Positions 54,174-64,000 of a stretch of DNA of 64,000 nucleotides are shown one piece after another. This DNA is from Camellia lanceoleosa (taxonomy: Eukaryota > Streptophyta > Magnoliopsida > Ericales > Theaceae). The position numbers and the translations under genes are program-made. Location of the stretch: contig CM045763.1 of NCBI GenBank assembly GCA_025200525.1, positions 155,254,246 to 155,318,245 on the forward strand. Reading direction: 5' to 3'. Below the pieces are notes generated by a model. That model was not told the origin of the DNA. It saw only the letters and a program-made list of their open reading frames with translations, and ran no database searches. Every line of letters begins with the position of its first letter. The first letter of the stretch is position 1.

Positions 54174-57100
54174 TGTAGACACCCCATTTTTGACTGACCT
54201 TAAGACTCAGAAGTCACCGATTGAGCGCTCAGTGATGTTGCATATTGTGCTGCTCAAGTCTCGAGAGTCGCGTCGTGAGCCCCGCCTCCTGACTTCGAAC
54301 CTCTTTCAGACTTGCCTCGGTTTGCGAACTAGACTCGGTTTTCTCTGCTTTCTTCCCGAGGGAGGGAGAGGTCCCAGAGACCATCTCTCGGTGGCCGTGG
54401 GCTACATTTCGTGGTCAGAGGCCATTTTGCCCATTTCAGAGCTCCTGCCAAAGCCGTGTGCCTCGGTTCGGGACCGCCTAACCATCTCTGACTGCACCGG
54501 TTTTTGGCATGCATCTCATTTACTCCCTTTTGAGGGACACTGAGGCCTGGGAGACACACTTCATGGTCGAATGCCACTTTCGGTGCTTAACAGCCTGTTT
54601 TCGGGACCCCGAACTGCGTGTTTTGGCCCCTGAACATTCGTTTTGCATTTGCTGCTCATTTTTGGTGGTACCTCTGTTTTATCACCAGTAAGGTCACAGA
54701 AGGGCGGGAGGCTTGTAATTGTCTCAGCAACCAGTTATATTCCTCCGGCACCCTCCGACGCCCGTTTTTCTCACTTCCGAGCCAATGTTGACCACCCTAG
54801 GGCCACTATCTTCAACCCCAAACCACATTTTTGTGTTGTACACACATGGGAGGACCCTAAAAGTTTATGGCCGGCCAGTAATTCAACTTGGACCTTTTGA
54901 ACCCCTCCTAAAAGTGGCTTGTTGTGTCTCCTGTCTTACAGTTGCCAATTTCCAACCACAGGGTTTTGTTGTACACACATGGGAGGACACCTTTTTGTGG
55001 TGGCCGGCCAAAAATTCCTCTGGACCATTTTTCCCCTTGGCCGGCCGGCCATAGGGGGTGGCCGGCCGGCCACCTGCAGCTTTGATAACTGGCCGGCCAG
55101 CTTCCTTACAGGGAGTACATTACAACTGTGCATTGTTTTCCCTTCAAAAACTGCATCCGGAGGGAACTCTTTTTGGAGGGAAAATTGATGCCAATTCCCT
55201 CCACTTTTTTCCCTCCATTTCTCTCCCATTCTTGTCCATATAGCTGGCCTCCCAGCTCTCTCTCAAGGGTTGGAAAAACCCTCCTTGAGCTCTTGCATCA
55301 TATCTCCCTCCATCTCTCTTATTTTCTTAAAAATTCCTAAGTCCTACACCTCATTTCTTCATCACCACCAAGCACCACCACCACTACTCCGTCTCAGTAG
55401 CTTGGAGGAGTTTTTCAGAGGCCAAGGGAGCTGCAATTTGGTCCAAGAAGCAACAAAAGGGTAGTCTTCAAGGGTAAGTTGTCATTCCCCTCTTTTGTAG
55501 CTCATTTTTGCCACATTTTTTTAGCCATCTTGCTTACTGTTTTGGGCTCCGAACCTAACTGAAAGGGTCATTTTTTTGAGTCATTATTCATGTTTGTTTA
55601 AGGGCTCAACCCTGTTTGAGCCCCCCATTGTGCACTTGTTTCAATACCCTCTTGTATGCCATTGTTTTGCATGGTATTTTTAGCATGTGTGTAATCTGTT
55701 TTTGAGCATGATGTAAACTGTAGTTAGGCCTATTTTGAGCCCCTCTTAAACATTGAAGAAGAGCTCAACCTTGTTTGGGATCTCCATGTATCACTTGCAT
55801 CATCACCCCTTTTTGGTCCCTATTTTTGCATGCTTTGTTAGCTCACTCTGCTTCTGTTTTTAGGCCATGATCAGAACTGAAAGTGGCCATATTTTGACCT
55901 TCTCGGAATGTTTTATTAAGAGTCTTTGGCTGTTTGAGGAATTTTTTGTATACTTCATGTTATACCCCTTTGTTGGCCTATATCTTGCATTGCATTTTGA
56001 GCATGTTTTTATACTGATTTGGGGCTTGTCATCTACTTTAAATGTTCATTTTTTTGGTCCCTCTTCAGTGTTGTAGAAGGGTATTTTCCTTTTTGGGCTT
56101 TTCATCTACCACTTGCTTCATTGCCTCCCTTGCGGAGCCATTTTTGTATGCCATTTTAGCCCTACTTGCGCTTACTGTTTGGCCATGTTTTGTACTATAA
56201 AAATGCTTATTTTGGGGCTGCCTTGCTTCTGATTTTTCATTTCATGCCCAAATTATGCATGTTTAGCATAGCTGTAGGCCATTCCATGTGCCTAGTTTTG
56301 CATTTCGGGAGAGATTCCATGCATCGGGTGTCATTTCGCCTCGTTTCGGGGCTGTTTTGCATGTCATTTTTCCTCTGAAATTTGCGTGTTTGCATACCAT
56401 ATTCCATGTCTTTGCCATGTCTCATTAGAGCGGCATTTCGGTGCCTGAGGGTACGTCCTCGGTTTGCGTGCACGCATGCACGCATTTCGAGTTATCTTGT
56501 TTTCATCTGATGGCCTCCTATGTGAGTGTCGCTGAGGCTCTCTCATGTTGGTGTAAGCCCATTATTGCATTGCGTATGCCATTTCATCCATAGCATTGTG
56601 TATGCTTGGTTATGTATTACCTCGTTTAGCCTGTATGCCATTCCATAGCATTGTGTATGTTAGGATTGTATGTTAGTTGCATTTCATGCATGTCATGCAT
56701 ATTGCATCATGTTCGGGTAGGAGTTAGTCTGCACGGAAACGAGGTGCGCTGACTGAAAGTGATGGAACGTCTCTCAATTCCCAAGTCACCGACACTCCGG
56801 ATTATCCATGATGGAGTTAGGTTTTATTGTAGTGTTCATATGCATTCATTCTATATTGAGTTGTGCAATTCGGCTCCTCGGCCATCATGCATCGAGATGC
56901 GTGATTGGTCGCACGAGGATCGAGGCATGCATACATTTGTGAAAATACATTGCTATGCCCCTTTCCTGCTCTCTGTTGCAGCATATCAAGAATCAGCGGT
57001 CTTCCGAGGCTTGGCGCGCTTTTCAAGAATCATTGCAAAACAGAGGCTAATCGGGGCATCTTAGTGGATTTTCGCGCAAGGCAGCCCAAGCATACATCAT

Positions 57101-58375
57101 TCATCAGAATCAAGGCAGTCCCTGGCTTGCATGCCAGTTTTATTATTTTCTTAGTTAATTTGTAAATTAATTAGGAATTTGTACATTATTTGGACTGTAT
57201 TATTGGGACTGTACTATTCTTTTATTCGGGACTGTATATTTATTCGGACCCTCTGCGCGAGGGCATAATTGTAATAAGTGTGGGTGAGTGTGATGTATGT
57301 CTTCCAACCCCACGTCTTTCTTCCCTTTTATTTACCTGCTTATGATGGTTAGATATAGGGCATATTTCAATTAACATACAGTATGACAACATGTTTGCAT
57401 CATTCATCTGTTTTGCACACACTGCTTCTACGATCATACAAACTGCATTTGTATTTCAATTCCAAATTGAATACGTGTTAGTTGTAGCATTCCGTATGCC
57501 ATGTTTAGAATAGCCGAGCCTGCTATAGTTTCATCTTTACATGTGTTGCACTAGGCATTGCTGTATACTTAGGATCATGCATGATTTCTAATGAGCTTCT
57601 GTTTTGGCTTGGAGTACTCGGTGAGTTTTACGCTTTAGAATCATTGCATGCGTGTGAGTGTTGCCATGAATAGCATGGTTACCATGAGGCTACGTGCTTA
57701 TGTGATATAACTGCCTTGAATGCCTGTGGGTGGAGGTTGGGTTACTTGGATTGGACAATTCATCAAATGTTTGTTTTAAGCCCACTAGATAGTGGCAAAA
57801 TCACGTTTTTCTAAGCCCACCCAAGGGTGGCAAATCCACGTCTTAGCCTACCTGTGGGTAGCACCATCAAACCATTTTCAAAAACAAACATGAAGTGTTT
57901 TGTTCCAATTCAAAGTGCTCAAGATATACTTGTATGTCAGGCGCAACACATAGTAACCTAGGCTAATAACCGGAATAAGAACGCACAATGTTTTCAAAAA
58001 CAGATATCATGATTAGTAGAGGCCGGTCTTTGATCGGGCGAGCGGGGGTGCTCATGAAGTGACCTTCCCCAATCGTACCCAAGTTCCCGAGCCGAGACAA
58101 CTTTGGTGATGACGGACACGTGGCCTTTTGGAACCGAGTCGGTTTCCTAAATTTTCCATTAAAAAACATTTAGGTGGCGACTATGTATCCGCAAAGCACC
58201 CATGATTGGCATTTCTTTCAAAAAACTGTTTTCAAAATCGATATGCCGGATTTGGACTCTTTGGTTCAACATTAAGAACCGTGACATTTGAGTCCTTGTA
58301 CTGTAGTAGACACGATATCGAACCGTAACGCTGGGGGACTCGCACTCGCCCGGATGCGTCGGGGACGCTTGATGT
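54174..58375 (+). mobile_element. 5' LTR of the Ogre-type element at the right edge
   Basis: Starts TGTAGACACCCCATTTTTGA. It carries the GGCCGGCC-rich patch (54868-55095), leader-like CT-rich DNA (55180-55330), the CTTCCAACCCCACGTCTTTC, TTGGAGTACTCGGTGAG, GATCGGGCGAGCGGGGGTGC, GACGGACACGTGGCC and ATTTAGGTGGCGACT landmarks, and ends before TCCGGCGACTGGGATTTAG. At about 4.2 kb it is in the size range of Ogre LTRs. The exact 3' end is uncertain (58315-58375). The other LTR lies beyond the window. Confidence 0.85.
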
Positions 58376-58392
58376 CCGGCGACTGGGATTTA
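58376..58392 (+). other. Probable degenerate primer-binding site
   Basis: TCCGGCGACTGGGATTT followed by AGAGAACTTGAC, corresponding to TGGCAACTCTATTGGGGATT with AGAGAACTTGAC in the copy at 33600. About four bases appear deleted. CGCTGGGGGACT at 58330 is an alternative. Confidence 0.4.
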
Positions 58393-59049
58393 GAGAACTT
58401 GACTAACTCATGATATCTGTTTTGACTATACTTGTGTGTTTCTTTGCATTGCATTTGCATTGGTGCGCTTAGGACACCGTGGTTTGCCATATGCCATTCC
58501 CTAACGATTTGTCGGAGGCTTGTCTTGTCAAGTCATGACCATAAGGCCGACGGCCTGGGCTCGACAAAGATGGGAACACAAACCCCGGTTTTACCGGGCA
58601 CCCTTTTGACCATTCGACCTAGTGCATATTCGATCCATAGTGACCATTCCAAACTATGATAGGTTGCTTACCCGCTTATGGGTTGTTTGAAGTCACAGGC
58701 ATGTAGTGAACCCTAGCTCTCGACAAAATAGGACAGGGAAACCCTACCCCAACATAGGGGTGTTTTGGCTCACTTATCTCGCTATGTGCTTGTTAGAGTG
58801 CGCCTCACAGGAATGTATGTATCGCTTGAGTTTGGGCATCAAGTTCGCGGGCATCAATCAAGATTCGAGAATCGCTTGTCTCATGGATATCGAGTCGGCC
58901 AGGGGAACAAAGGATACAGGGCAAGAATCATGATTGAGGACAATGTATATCCAAATTTTATCAACCGTGTGTTGTATGCCCGATTGTGTGTTGTGTGTTT
59001 AATTTAAGCTGTTATGCTGCCCGTTTATCTGGTTATTTATTTCCTTTTC
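58393..59049 (+). other. 5' internal leader of the Ogre-type element
   Basis: Non-coding or very decayed. Short frames (58432-58659, 58706-58933) show no known motif. Ogre elements can carry an extra ORF upstream of gag, but I see no support for it here. Confidence 0.45.
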
Positions 59050-60405
59050 GCTTTATTTATCTTTTTGCTAGGGGCAGTTTTAGCACAATTGCTTCCGAAC
59101 CAGTAGATATTCCCCAAGCACTTTGGACACAAGGTCGCCGACTCAATCGATTCGAGGATCTGGTTGACGGACATCTAGTGTTCCACTCGCTACCCCCAGT
59201 CATCAGAAGAAGGCCAAGGAGGCGCAGTGTGTCAGAACAGGGATTACCGGGGCGGCAGTCTACTTTAGCAGCAAACAGTCGGACTGAGGTTTCTGTTTCC
59301 GCTATAGAGATACATTTACCGGTCATTCAGATGGAACAACAGAATACAACAGGGATGGAGGCGATGATGCGCCAAATGCATGAGAGCATGAAACAGATGC
59401 AAGAGGATGCTGCCCGCCAAGCGGAGTTCTCCAAGCAGCAGACCGCTATCATGGCCCAGCAGGCCGAGCTGACCACTAGACTGTAACAGCAGAATGCAGC
59501 ATCTGCTTCACATCAGGCTCCTCCTCCACCAGGGGCTCCATTACCGAAAGCAGTGCACCTATCGGTCAATACCCCGCCAAGATCCCTGCAATACCCTCCC
59601 GAACACCCAAAACACCCTACCCAATGTCCAGAATATTCAAGAGGACACAGGCCTTCCAACGGGGTTGGCTCCGCCCCCGCTTCCGCCTCAATTGTCCAAG
59701 AATCTTACACCCAACCACCCAGACTCTCCATTCAAGTTCGAGGTAGACCATACAGCTCTAAAACTGAGTAAGTTGGAGAAGCTTTTCAAGAAATCACAAG
59801 GAGTGAAGGCCATCGCAGACATCAAAGATGGGTATACCGATGTGGCCGTAACATTGCCAGACAGATTCAAGATGCCACAGATTGATCGTTTTGATGGGTC
59901 CTGGGATCCTATGGTCCACCTCCGGCTATTTTCAAACATCCTGCGACCGATGGGCCTAACCCGACCACAAAAGCTTTCCCTGTTTGGCCGAACTTTGTCG
60001 GGTGTGGCACCATCCGCACGCAGTTAGAAGATGAGGTAAAGAGAAGTCGATGAGATGGCCGAGGCCTTCTGCACAAGATCAGACAATACACAAATCGAGA
60101 TTACAACCCGTGATCTCGAAACAACGAGGCAGGAAACCAAGGAGTCTTTCTCCGATTTTGTAACTCGATGGAGGGCAAAGGCATCGATGATGACCTTGAG
60201 GCCTACGGACAAAGATCAAATCCGGATGATTGTGCGCAATCTCCAACCGAAACTCATGCAAAAGATGATTGTACTCCCCTTTCCCACCTTCTCAGACTTA
60301 CACGAGATGGGGGTACAAATCGAGGATGCGATGAAGCAAGGTCTGATCGACCAGGACCGGGAGCAGCCCCGGAGGACATTCAACCTTAACAACAACGCAG
60401 TCTGA
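59050..60405 (+). pseudogene. gag of the Ogre-type element
   Basis: The N-terminal part has a glutamine-rich coiled coil (MEAMMRQMHESMKQMQEDAA), then a TAA at 59484 and a Pro-rich linker. After a frame change near 59575 come LEKLFKKSQGVKAIADIKD and the gag core FKMPQIDRFDGSWDPMVHLR, LRPMGLTRPQKLSLFGRTLS. A further frame break near 60010 leads to TTRDLETTRQETKESFSDFV and TRWRAKASMM..., ending FPTFSDLHEMGVQIEDAM. These match the gag of plant Ogre/Tat elements (FDG.GDP..HL..., LFHRTL). At least one stop and two frameshifts make it non-functional. Confidence 0.82.
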
Positions 60406-61992
60406 AGCAAGGCCGCAAATACAAGAGCTTCGGAGGTCAGTATGGTCACCACCACTCCCCCTCCCCATCCAAGGCCCACAGCAGCCACACCCTTTTCCAA
60501 TACATCCGGGAGCAGTACCCAAGCCCCGAGATACCAGTCCAGAGGCCAAAGAACCTTCACTCCACTATACATGCCTTTGTCCCAGGCTCTCGGGGTTCTA
60601 ATAAAAAAGGGGCATCTAAAGCCCCTAGAGCCGAGGCCACTACCAAATCCACTCCTCCCTTCCCATAACCTAGCTGGGCATCAGGCGTACATCACCAAAG
60701 AAGATGGCCACGATATGCACCAATGTTTCCCAAGGCCACAAGATTCAGGACCTCGCTGACAAAAATATTATTCTGCTTCCGAAAGACCCAACGTCACAAC
60801 CAACCCGCTCCCCACACATAACCAAGATCCACCACCCAAAAGAGTCAATCTCATCCAAACTGGGGTCGTGTCCAATGATCCTAGCATCTATATTACTCCC
60901 TCCCACCTACCCAAGCCGGAGGTGATCCTTCCTGACTGCACTGACTTGTGCATGCTGGACACCTTCACAACCCAATCTGAGCCAAAGGTGGTGACCTCCG
61001 AAGATGGAGCGGGGCAGGTTTCAGAGGAAAGCAGAATTGTTGAGTCCGGATGGAATACCGAATTATGCTGGAGGAGCCTATGATCCAAGCGAATACATCT
61101 TATCAAGCAAGAGCCGAAAAGTGGGGCTACCAGAGAAAGCTGAACTGTGCATGATTCAGGGGGACGGACTTGAACAATGGGCAGATGATCTGACAACAGT
61201 GGAAGAGGACTTTGCCAACCTCCAGTTCTTCAATGACCAAGAATCAGGGGATGCAACAATCAACTGGTTTGAATATGAGAAGTCGGCAGAAGTCATCGGA
61301 TGGTTAGATGATCAACCAGACGTTGTGGAATTTTAGCCAGAACAAGGCCCGGCAGGGGCAAGGGTGTCAATGGTGGCCGGAAGGGCCGAGAGTCAGAATG
61401 AATTGCCAGAGAGCGCCGGTACAAAGAATTTCGCTCGGGATTAAGATATTGTGAAAACTGAATAACAAATCGTGCTAACGCGCGAGGAGCAAGAGAAGAA
61501 GTGGGATTCTGAGAGAATCTGGAAAGCCAAGAACCATGAAGAGGTTGAAAGTGCTGCGAGCGCGAGAGCAGGGCATGCTGTATGTGGGATGAAAGTACCG
61601 AGAGTACAAACTTGCCAGAACCAGATAGGTGTCTGTTGAACGCCAATGGGATGTGGTGGGAAGACGATGACTTATGTCTTGCCCACACAGATGAAGATTG
61701 GACAGGTGCTCAACCAGATGATACTTGGTACCTCGATGAGGTGGATCACATGACCAGGAGTGGGCGGTACTTCAAACCTCCACACCTTGACCAACCCGAA
61801 ACATCTGGGAAAGACAAAGAGGCTGAGAAACAGAGAGAGAAGCAAATTGAAGAAGAAGCTGTACTGAGACAGTTAAAGAAGATACAAGCAGACATCTCCA
61901 TCTGGGGACTGCTTATGGCTTCACGGGTACATAGACAGGCTGTCCTATCTGCTATGGATAAGGCGAAACTCTCTATCAATACTACACCGTAA
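60406..61992 (+). pseudogene. gag-to-pro connecting region of the Ogre-type element
   Basis: TFTPLYMPLSQALGVLIKKG and HLKPLEPRPLPNPLLPSHN, then a zinc-knuckle remnant (DGHDMHQCF), are conserved in Ogre-type polyproteins after gag. There are frame changes near 60670 and 60760 and stops throughout 61080-61440. The last part (61582-61992) is open: MTRSGRYFKPPHLDQPETSG, LRQLKKIQADISIWGLLMAS and a TAA just before pro. This segment has no assigned enzymatic role. Confidence 0.7.
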
Positions 61993-61998
61993 TGTAAA

Positions 61999-63004
61999 TT
62001 GGTTTTTCCGGGAGGAGGTTCCCCGGCATTAACCTTTTCAGACAAAGAACTACCACCTGAGGGCACAAATCATAACAAACCCCTCTATGTCTCCGTGGAG
62101 TGTAGAGACAAGTGGATACCGGTGGTACTTGTTGATACCGGGTCTGCCATCAATGTCTACCCAGTCAGAACAGCGTATGCAATCGGGTTGAAGCCCGCGG
62201 ACTTCGTGCCGACTACTCAAGTGATTAGATCATACAATAATACCAGTCGAGAAGTGATGAGGACTGTCAAGATTCTGACTCAGGTTGGTCCAGGATAGCA
62301 CAACATTGAATTTCATGTCTTGGACGTTCCTGCAACCTTCAACTTACTTTTGGGGCGGCCGTGGTTGCACCAAGTAAAAGCAGTCTCTTCCACTCTACAC
62401 CAAATGTTGAAATACCCTCACGGGAAGGGGGTTGCTATTGTTTTTGGAAACTCATCCATCCATCTACCGCCGGAAGTGTCTACCCCAGTTTTGGAAATTG
62501 AGCATGGCACGGAGGATGTGTTCTTGTCAGGGTTCACTTTGGCAGAGGCCCGGGTAGTGCAAAATATTATGGCTGTGAATGAAGGTGTGTATGTCAGTGC
62601 TCAATCCGTCTACCTCATGAACAAGCTACAACATATCCCCGGGATGGGATTAGGAAAGAGCGGCAGGAAAGGAGTCATAGCATTGGCCAAAGTGCCACAC
62701 AACCCGCATGTCTTTGGACTGGGCTATCTGCCCACCAAAGAGGACTGGGTGAGGAACGGAAAGGAAATGGCCAGCAGATCCAGAGCAAAGCAGGCTGGGA
62801 AGCCTTTTGAATTAATGCACAGGCCCATCCAGGGTACCCTGAACGGATGCTTCGTCCGGGAGGGGGAGGACTTTCCATTTTGCGGCTTCCCAGAGCCGTG
62901 GATAAACGCGGAGAAGAAGCGTGTGCCAGGCTTCAAGATCTTCTTCGACCTGCAACTATCCGGGGATGACGTTGCACAGAGCGCATGCACCCATCACCAA
63001 GGTT
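61999..63004 (+). pseudogene. Aspartic protease and G-patch-like segment of the Ogre-type element
   Basis: SPALTFSDKELPPEGTNHNK, WIPVVLVDTGSAINVYP with catalytic Asp-Thr-Gly intact (62134-62142), ATFNLLLGRPWLHQVKAV. One TAG (62296-62298) splits it. Downstream, MNKLQHIPGMGLGKSGRKGV and FGLGYLPTKEDW (62617-62748) look like a G-patch, a glycine-rich RNA-binding module, and CFVREGEDFPFCGFPEPWIN follows. The copy at 38484-39611 shows the same order. It would process the polyprotein; one stop aside, this is the best-preserved part. Confidence 0.82.
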
Positions 63005-64000
63005 GAGCAAAGGTAAGGCAACGGATCCTGAGGGCACAGAATTTGAAATGGGGGTAGCGCTGGCATGTCTACTTTCTGATCCTCAAATCGACCATAAGTG
63101 CTTGGGGGATAACTTCGCGGTTTTCATGATTGGGGATGAAACGGCTGCGAGCCAACCAGCAGCTATCTTGGATGCATCTATCGCACCCTCTCTCATTTGG
63201 CAATACGAGGAGGGATTTTTGTCCAAAGAAGATCGGAGTAGTGAGCCGAATCGATTCCACCGAGTCCTGTGGAGTCGAATCAGTTCCAAATGACCGAAGT
63301 CTCGAAGTCTGGTACTCCTAGGGATGTTAACCCGGATGCCACAGTCCTGTCTAGGTCGTCTTTTTCCTTTTCATTTGAGTCTGTTGTAAATGAATCGGAC
63401 GATTTGGATGAACTTAATGAGAATGAGGTGAATGTGGTTTCCGAGTACTTTTCTGTGCCCTTAATTTATTGCATTAATTCAGACTTTCAAAATTTTGATG
63501 AAAACGAAGAGGACGAAGTTCCTCCGGTTTTACAAAGTTTAATTGAGCAAGAGCAAGAGAGATTTTTTAAACCCTTAGTGGACGAAATCATTACCGTGAA
63601 CATTGGTACTGAGGAGGACCCGCGGCTGGTCCAGATCGGGTCCACGTTGTCTTCAGAGGAACGCGAGCGCTTAGTCGCTTTATTAAAAGATTTCAAAGAT
63701 GTTTTCGTGTGGTCCTACGAAGACATGCCCGAATCGATCCCGAGATTGTACAAAGATCGGATCCCCTTGACCCCGGCCCGACTGCTAAGCAAAAACTCGA
63801 AGGATCCGCCCGACCGGCTCTCAAGATTAAGGAAGAGGTCACTACAAATCGACGCAGCTTTCCCGCCGTATCCGAATATCCGACTTGGTTGGCTAACATT
63901 GTTCGGTGTCAAGAAGGACGGCAGATCCGTGTGTGTGTAGACTTCGTGGATTTGAACAGAGCTAGTCCGGCGACTTTCCTTACCGCACATCGATGAGTTG
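63005..64000 (+). pseudogene. Start of reverse transcriptase, Ogre-type element (partial at window edge)
   Basis: Acidic linker (63360-63560), then VDEIITVNIGTEEDPRLVQI, LSSEERERLVALLKDFKDVF and WSYEDMP, the conserved entry to Ty3/gypsy RT. A frameshift near 63727 moves the reading to the next frame: ARIDPEIVQRSDPLDPGP, LKIKEEVTTNRRSFPAVSEY, then PTWLANIV and IRVCVDFVDLNRASPATF, where the window ends just before the HID.L block. The catalytic box lies outside. The piece is already broken by the frameshift. Confidence 0.8.

Noticed and set aside
1..64000. tRNA, rRNA or other structural RNA genes
   Set aside because: I looked for cloverleaf-type and rRNA words and saw none; only primer-binding sites resemble tRNA ends.
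1..64000. Integrated plant virus (pararetrovirus) instead of retrotransposons
   Set aside because: Both large elements have LTRs or primer-binding and polypurine sites and an integrase (Tat); no movement-protein or coat-protein regions were seen.

Overview
The window is repeat-dominated nuclear DNA from a flowering plant, probably a eudicot. The evidence is long Ty3/gypsy (Tat/Ogre-type) retrotransposons, CACTA DNA transposons, a MITE, several minisatellites, and short exon pieces of plant genes with GT-AG splice sites. I found no intact conserved host gene, no rRNA or tRNA gene and no CRISPR array. All homology calls come from recognising motifs by eye; no search was run.

Left part (1-9263): a diverged copy of a ~2.2 kb LTR (LTR-Q, 1-1506), then AT-rich filler, then a ~2.6 kb tandem duplication. 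Each unit holds segment P (P1 4840-6083, P2 7389-8723), with a small membrane-protein ORF on the minus strand and a TTACTACTTTCCC-type minisatellite, followed by an LTR-Q copy inserted in that minisatellite (Q2 6084-7385, Q3 from 8724).

Nested stack (8724-29802): Q3 is split by a complete but dead 18.9 kb Tat-lineage element (9264-28183, LTRs of 409 and 422 bp). Its order is gag, protease, RT, RNase H, a second RNase H, integrase, a 51/52-bp dimeric satellite, a ~120-bp array and antisense ORFs that look like the 'putative gypsy type transposon' family (PF04195). Its integrase is split by a 6.57 kb CACTA element (14715-21282, TSD AAC) carrying exon pieces of at least four plant genes, all on the minus strand: ribonucleotide reductase large subunit, an RCC1-repeat protein, soluble inorganic pyrophosphatase (three exons) and a PHT4-type transporter. 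The insertion order can be read directly: P/minisatellite, then LTR-Q, then Tat element, then CACTA.

Right part (29803-64000): the minisatellite resumes (29803-31500) and runs into a mosaic of Ogre-type LTRs starting TGTAGACACC, in both orientations (31501-49686). The mosaic holds a protease fragment, a 441-bp MITE (35927-36367) and a second CACTA element (39850-45551, TSD CTA) with exon pieces of an ANP/NPK1-type MAPKKK, lumazine synthase and a CBP60-type calmodulin-binding protein, all on the plus strand. A 2.4 kb solo LTR with TSD ATTAC lies at 50674-53101, and a GTGCA-rich minisatellite at 53460-54173. The last 10 kb is the 5' half of an Ogre-type element: a ~4.2 kb LTR from 54174, then gag, protease with a G-patch-like segment, and the start of RT, cut by the window end.

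The most notable content is the pair of CACTA elements that have each gathered exon pieces from several unrelated host genes in one orientation. One of them appears to carry a captured 5' region and start codon of ribonucleotide reductase, which might drive a chimeric transcript.
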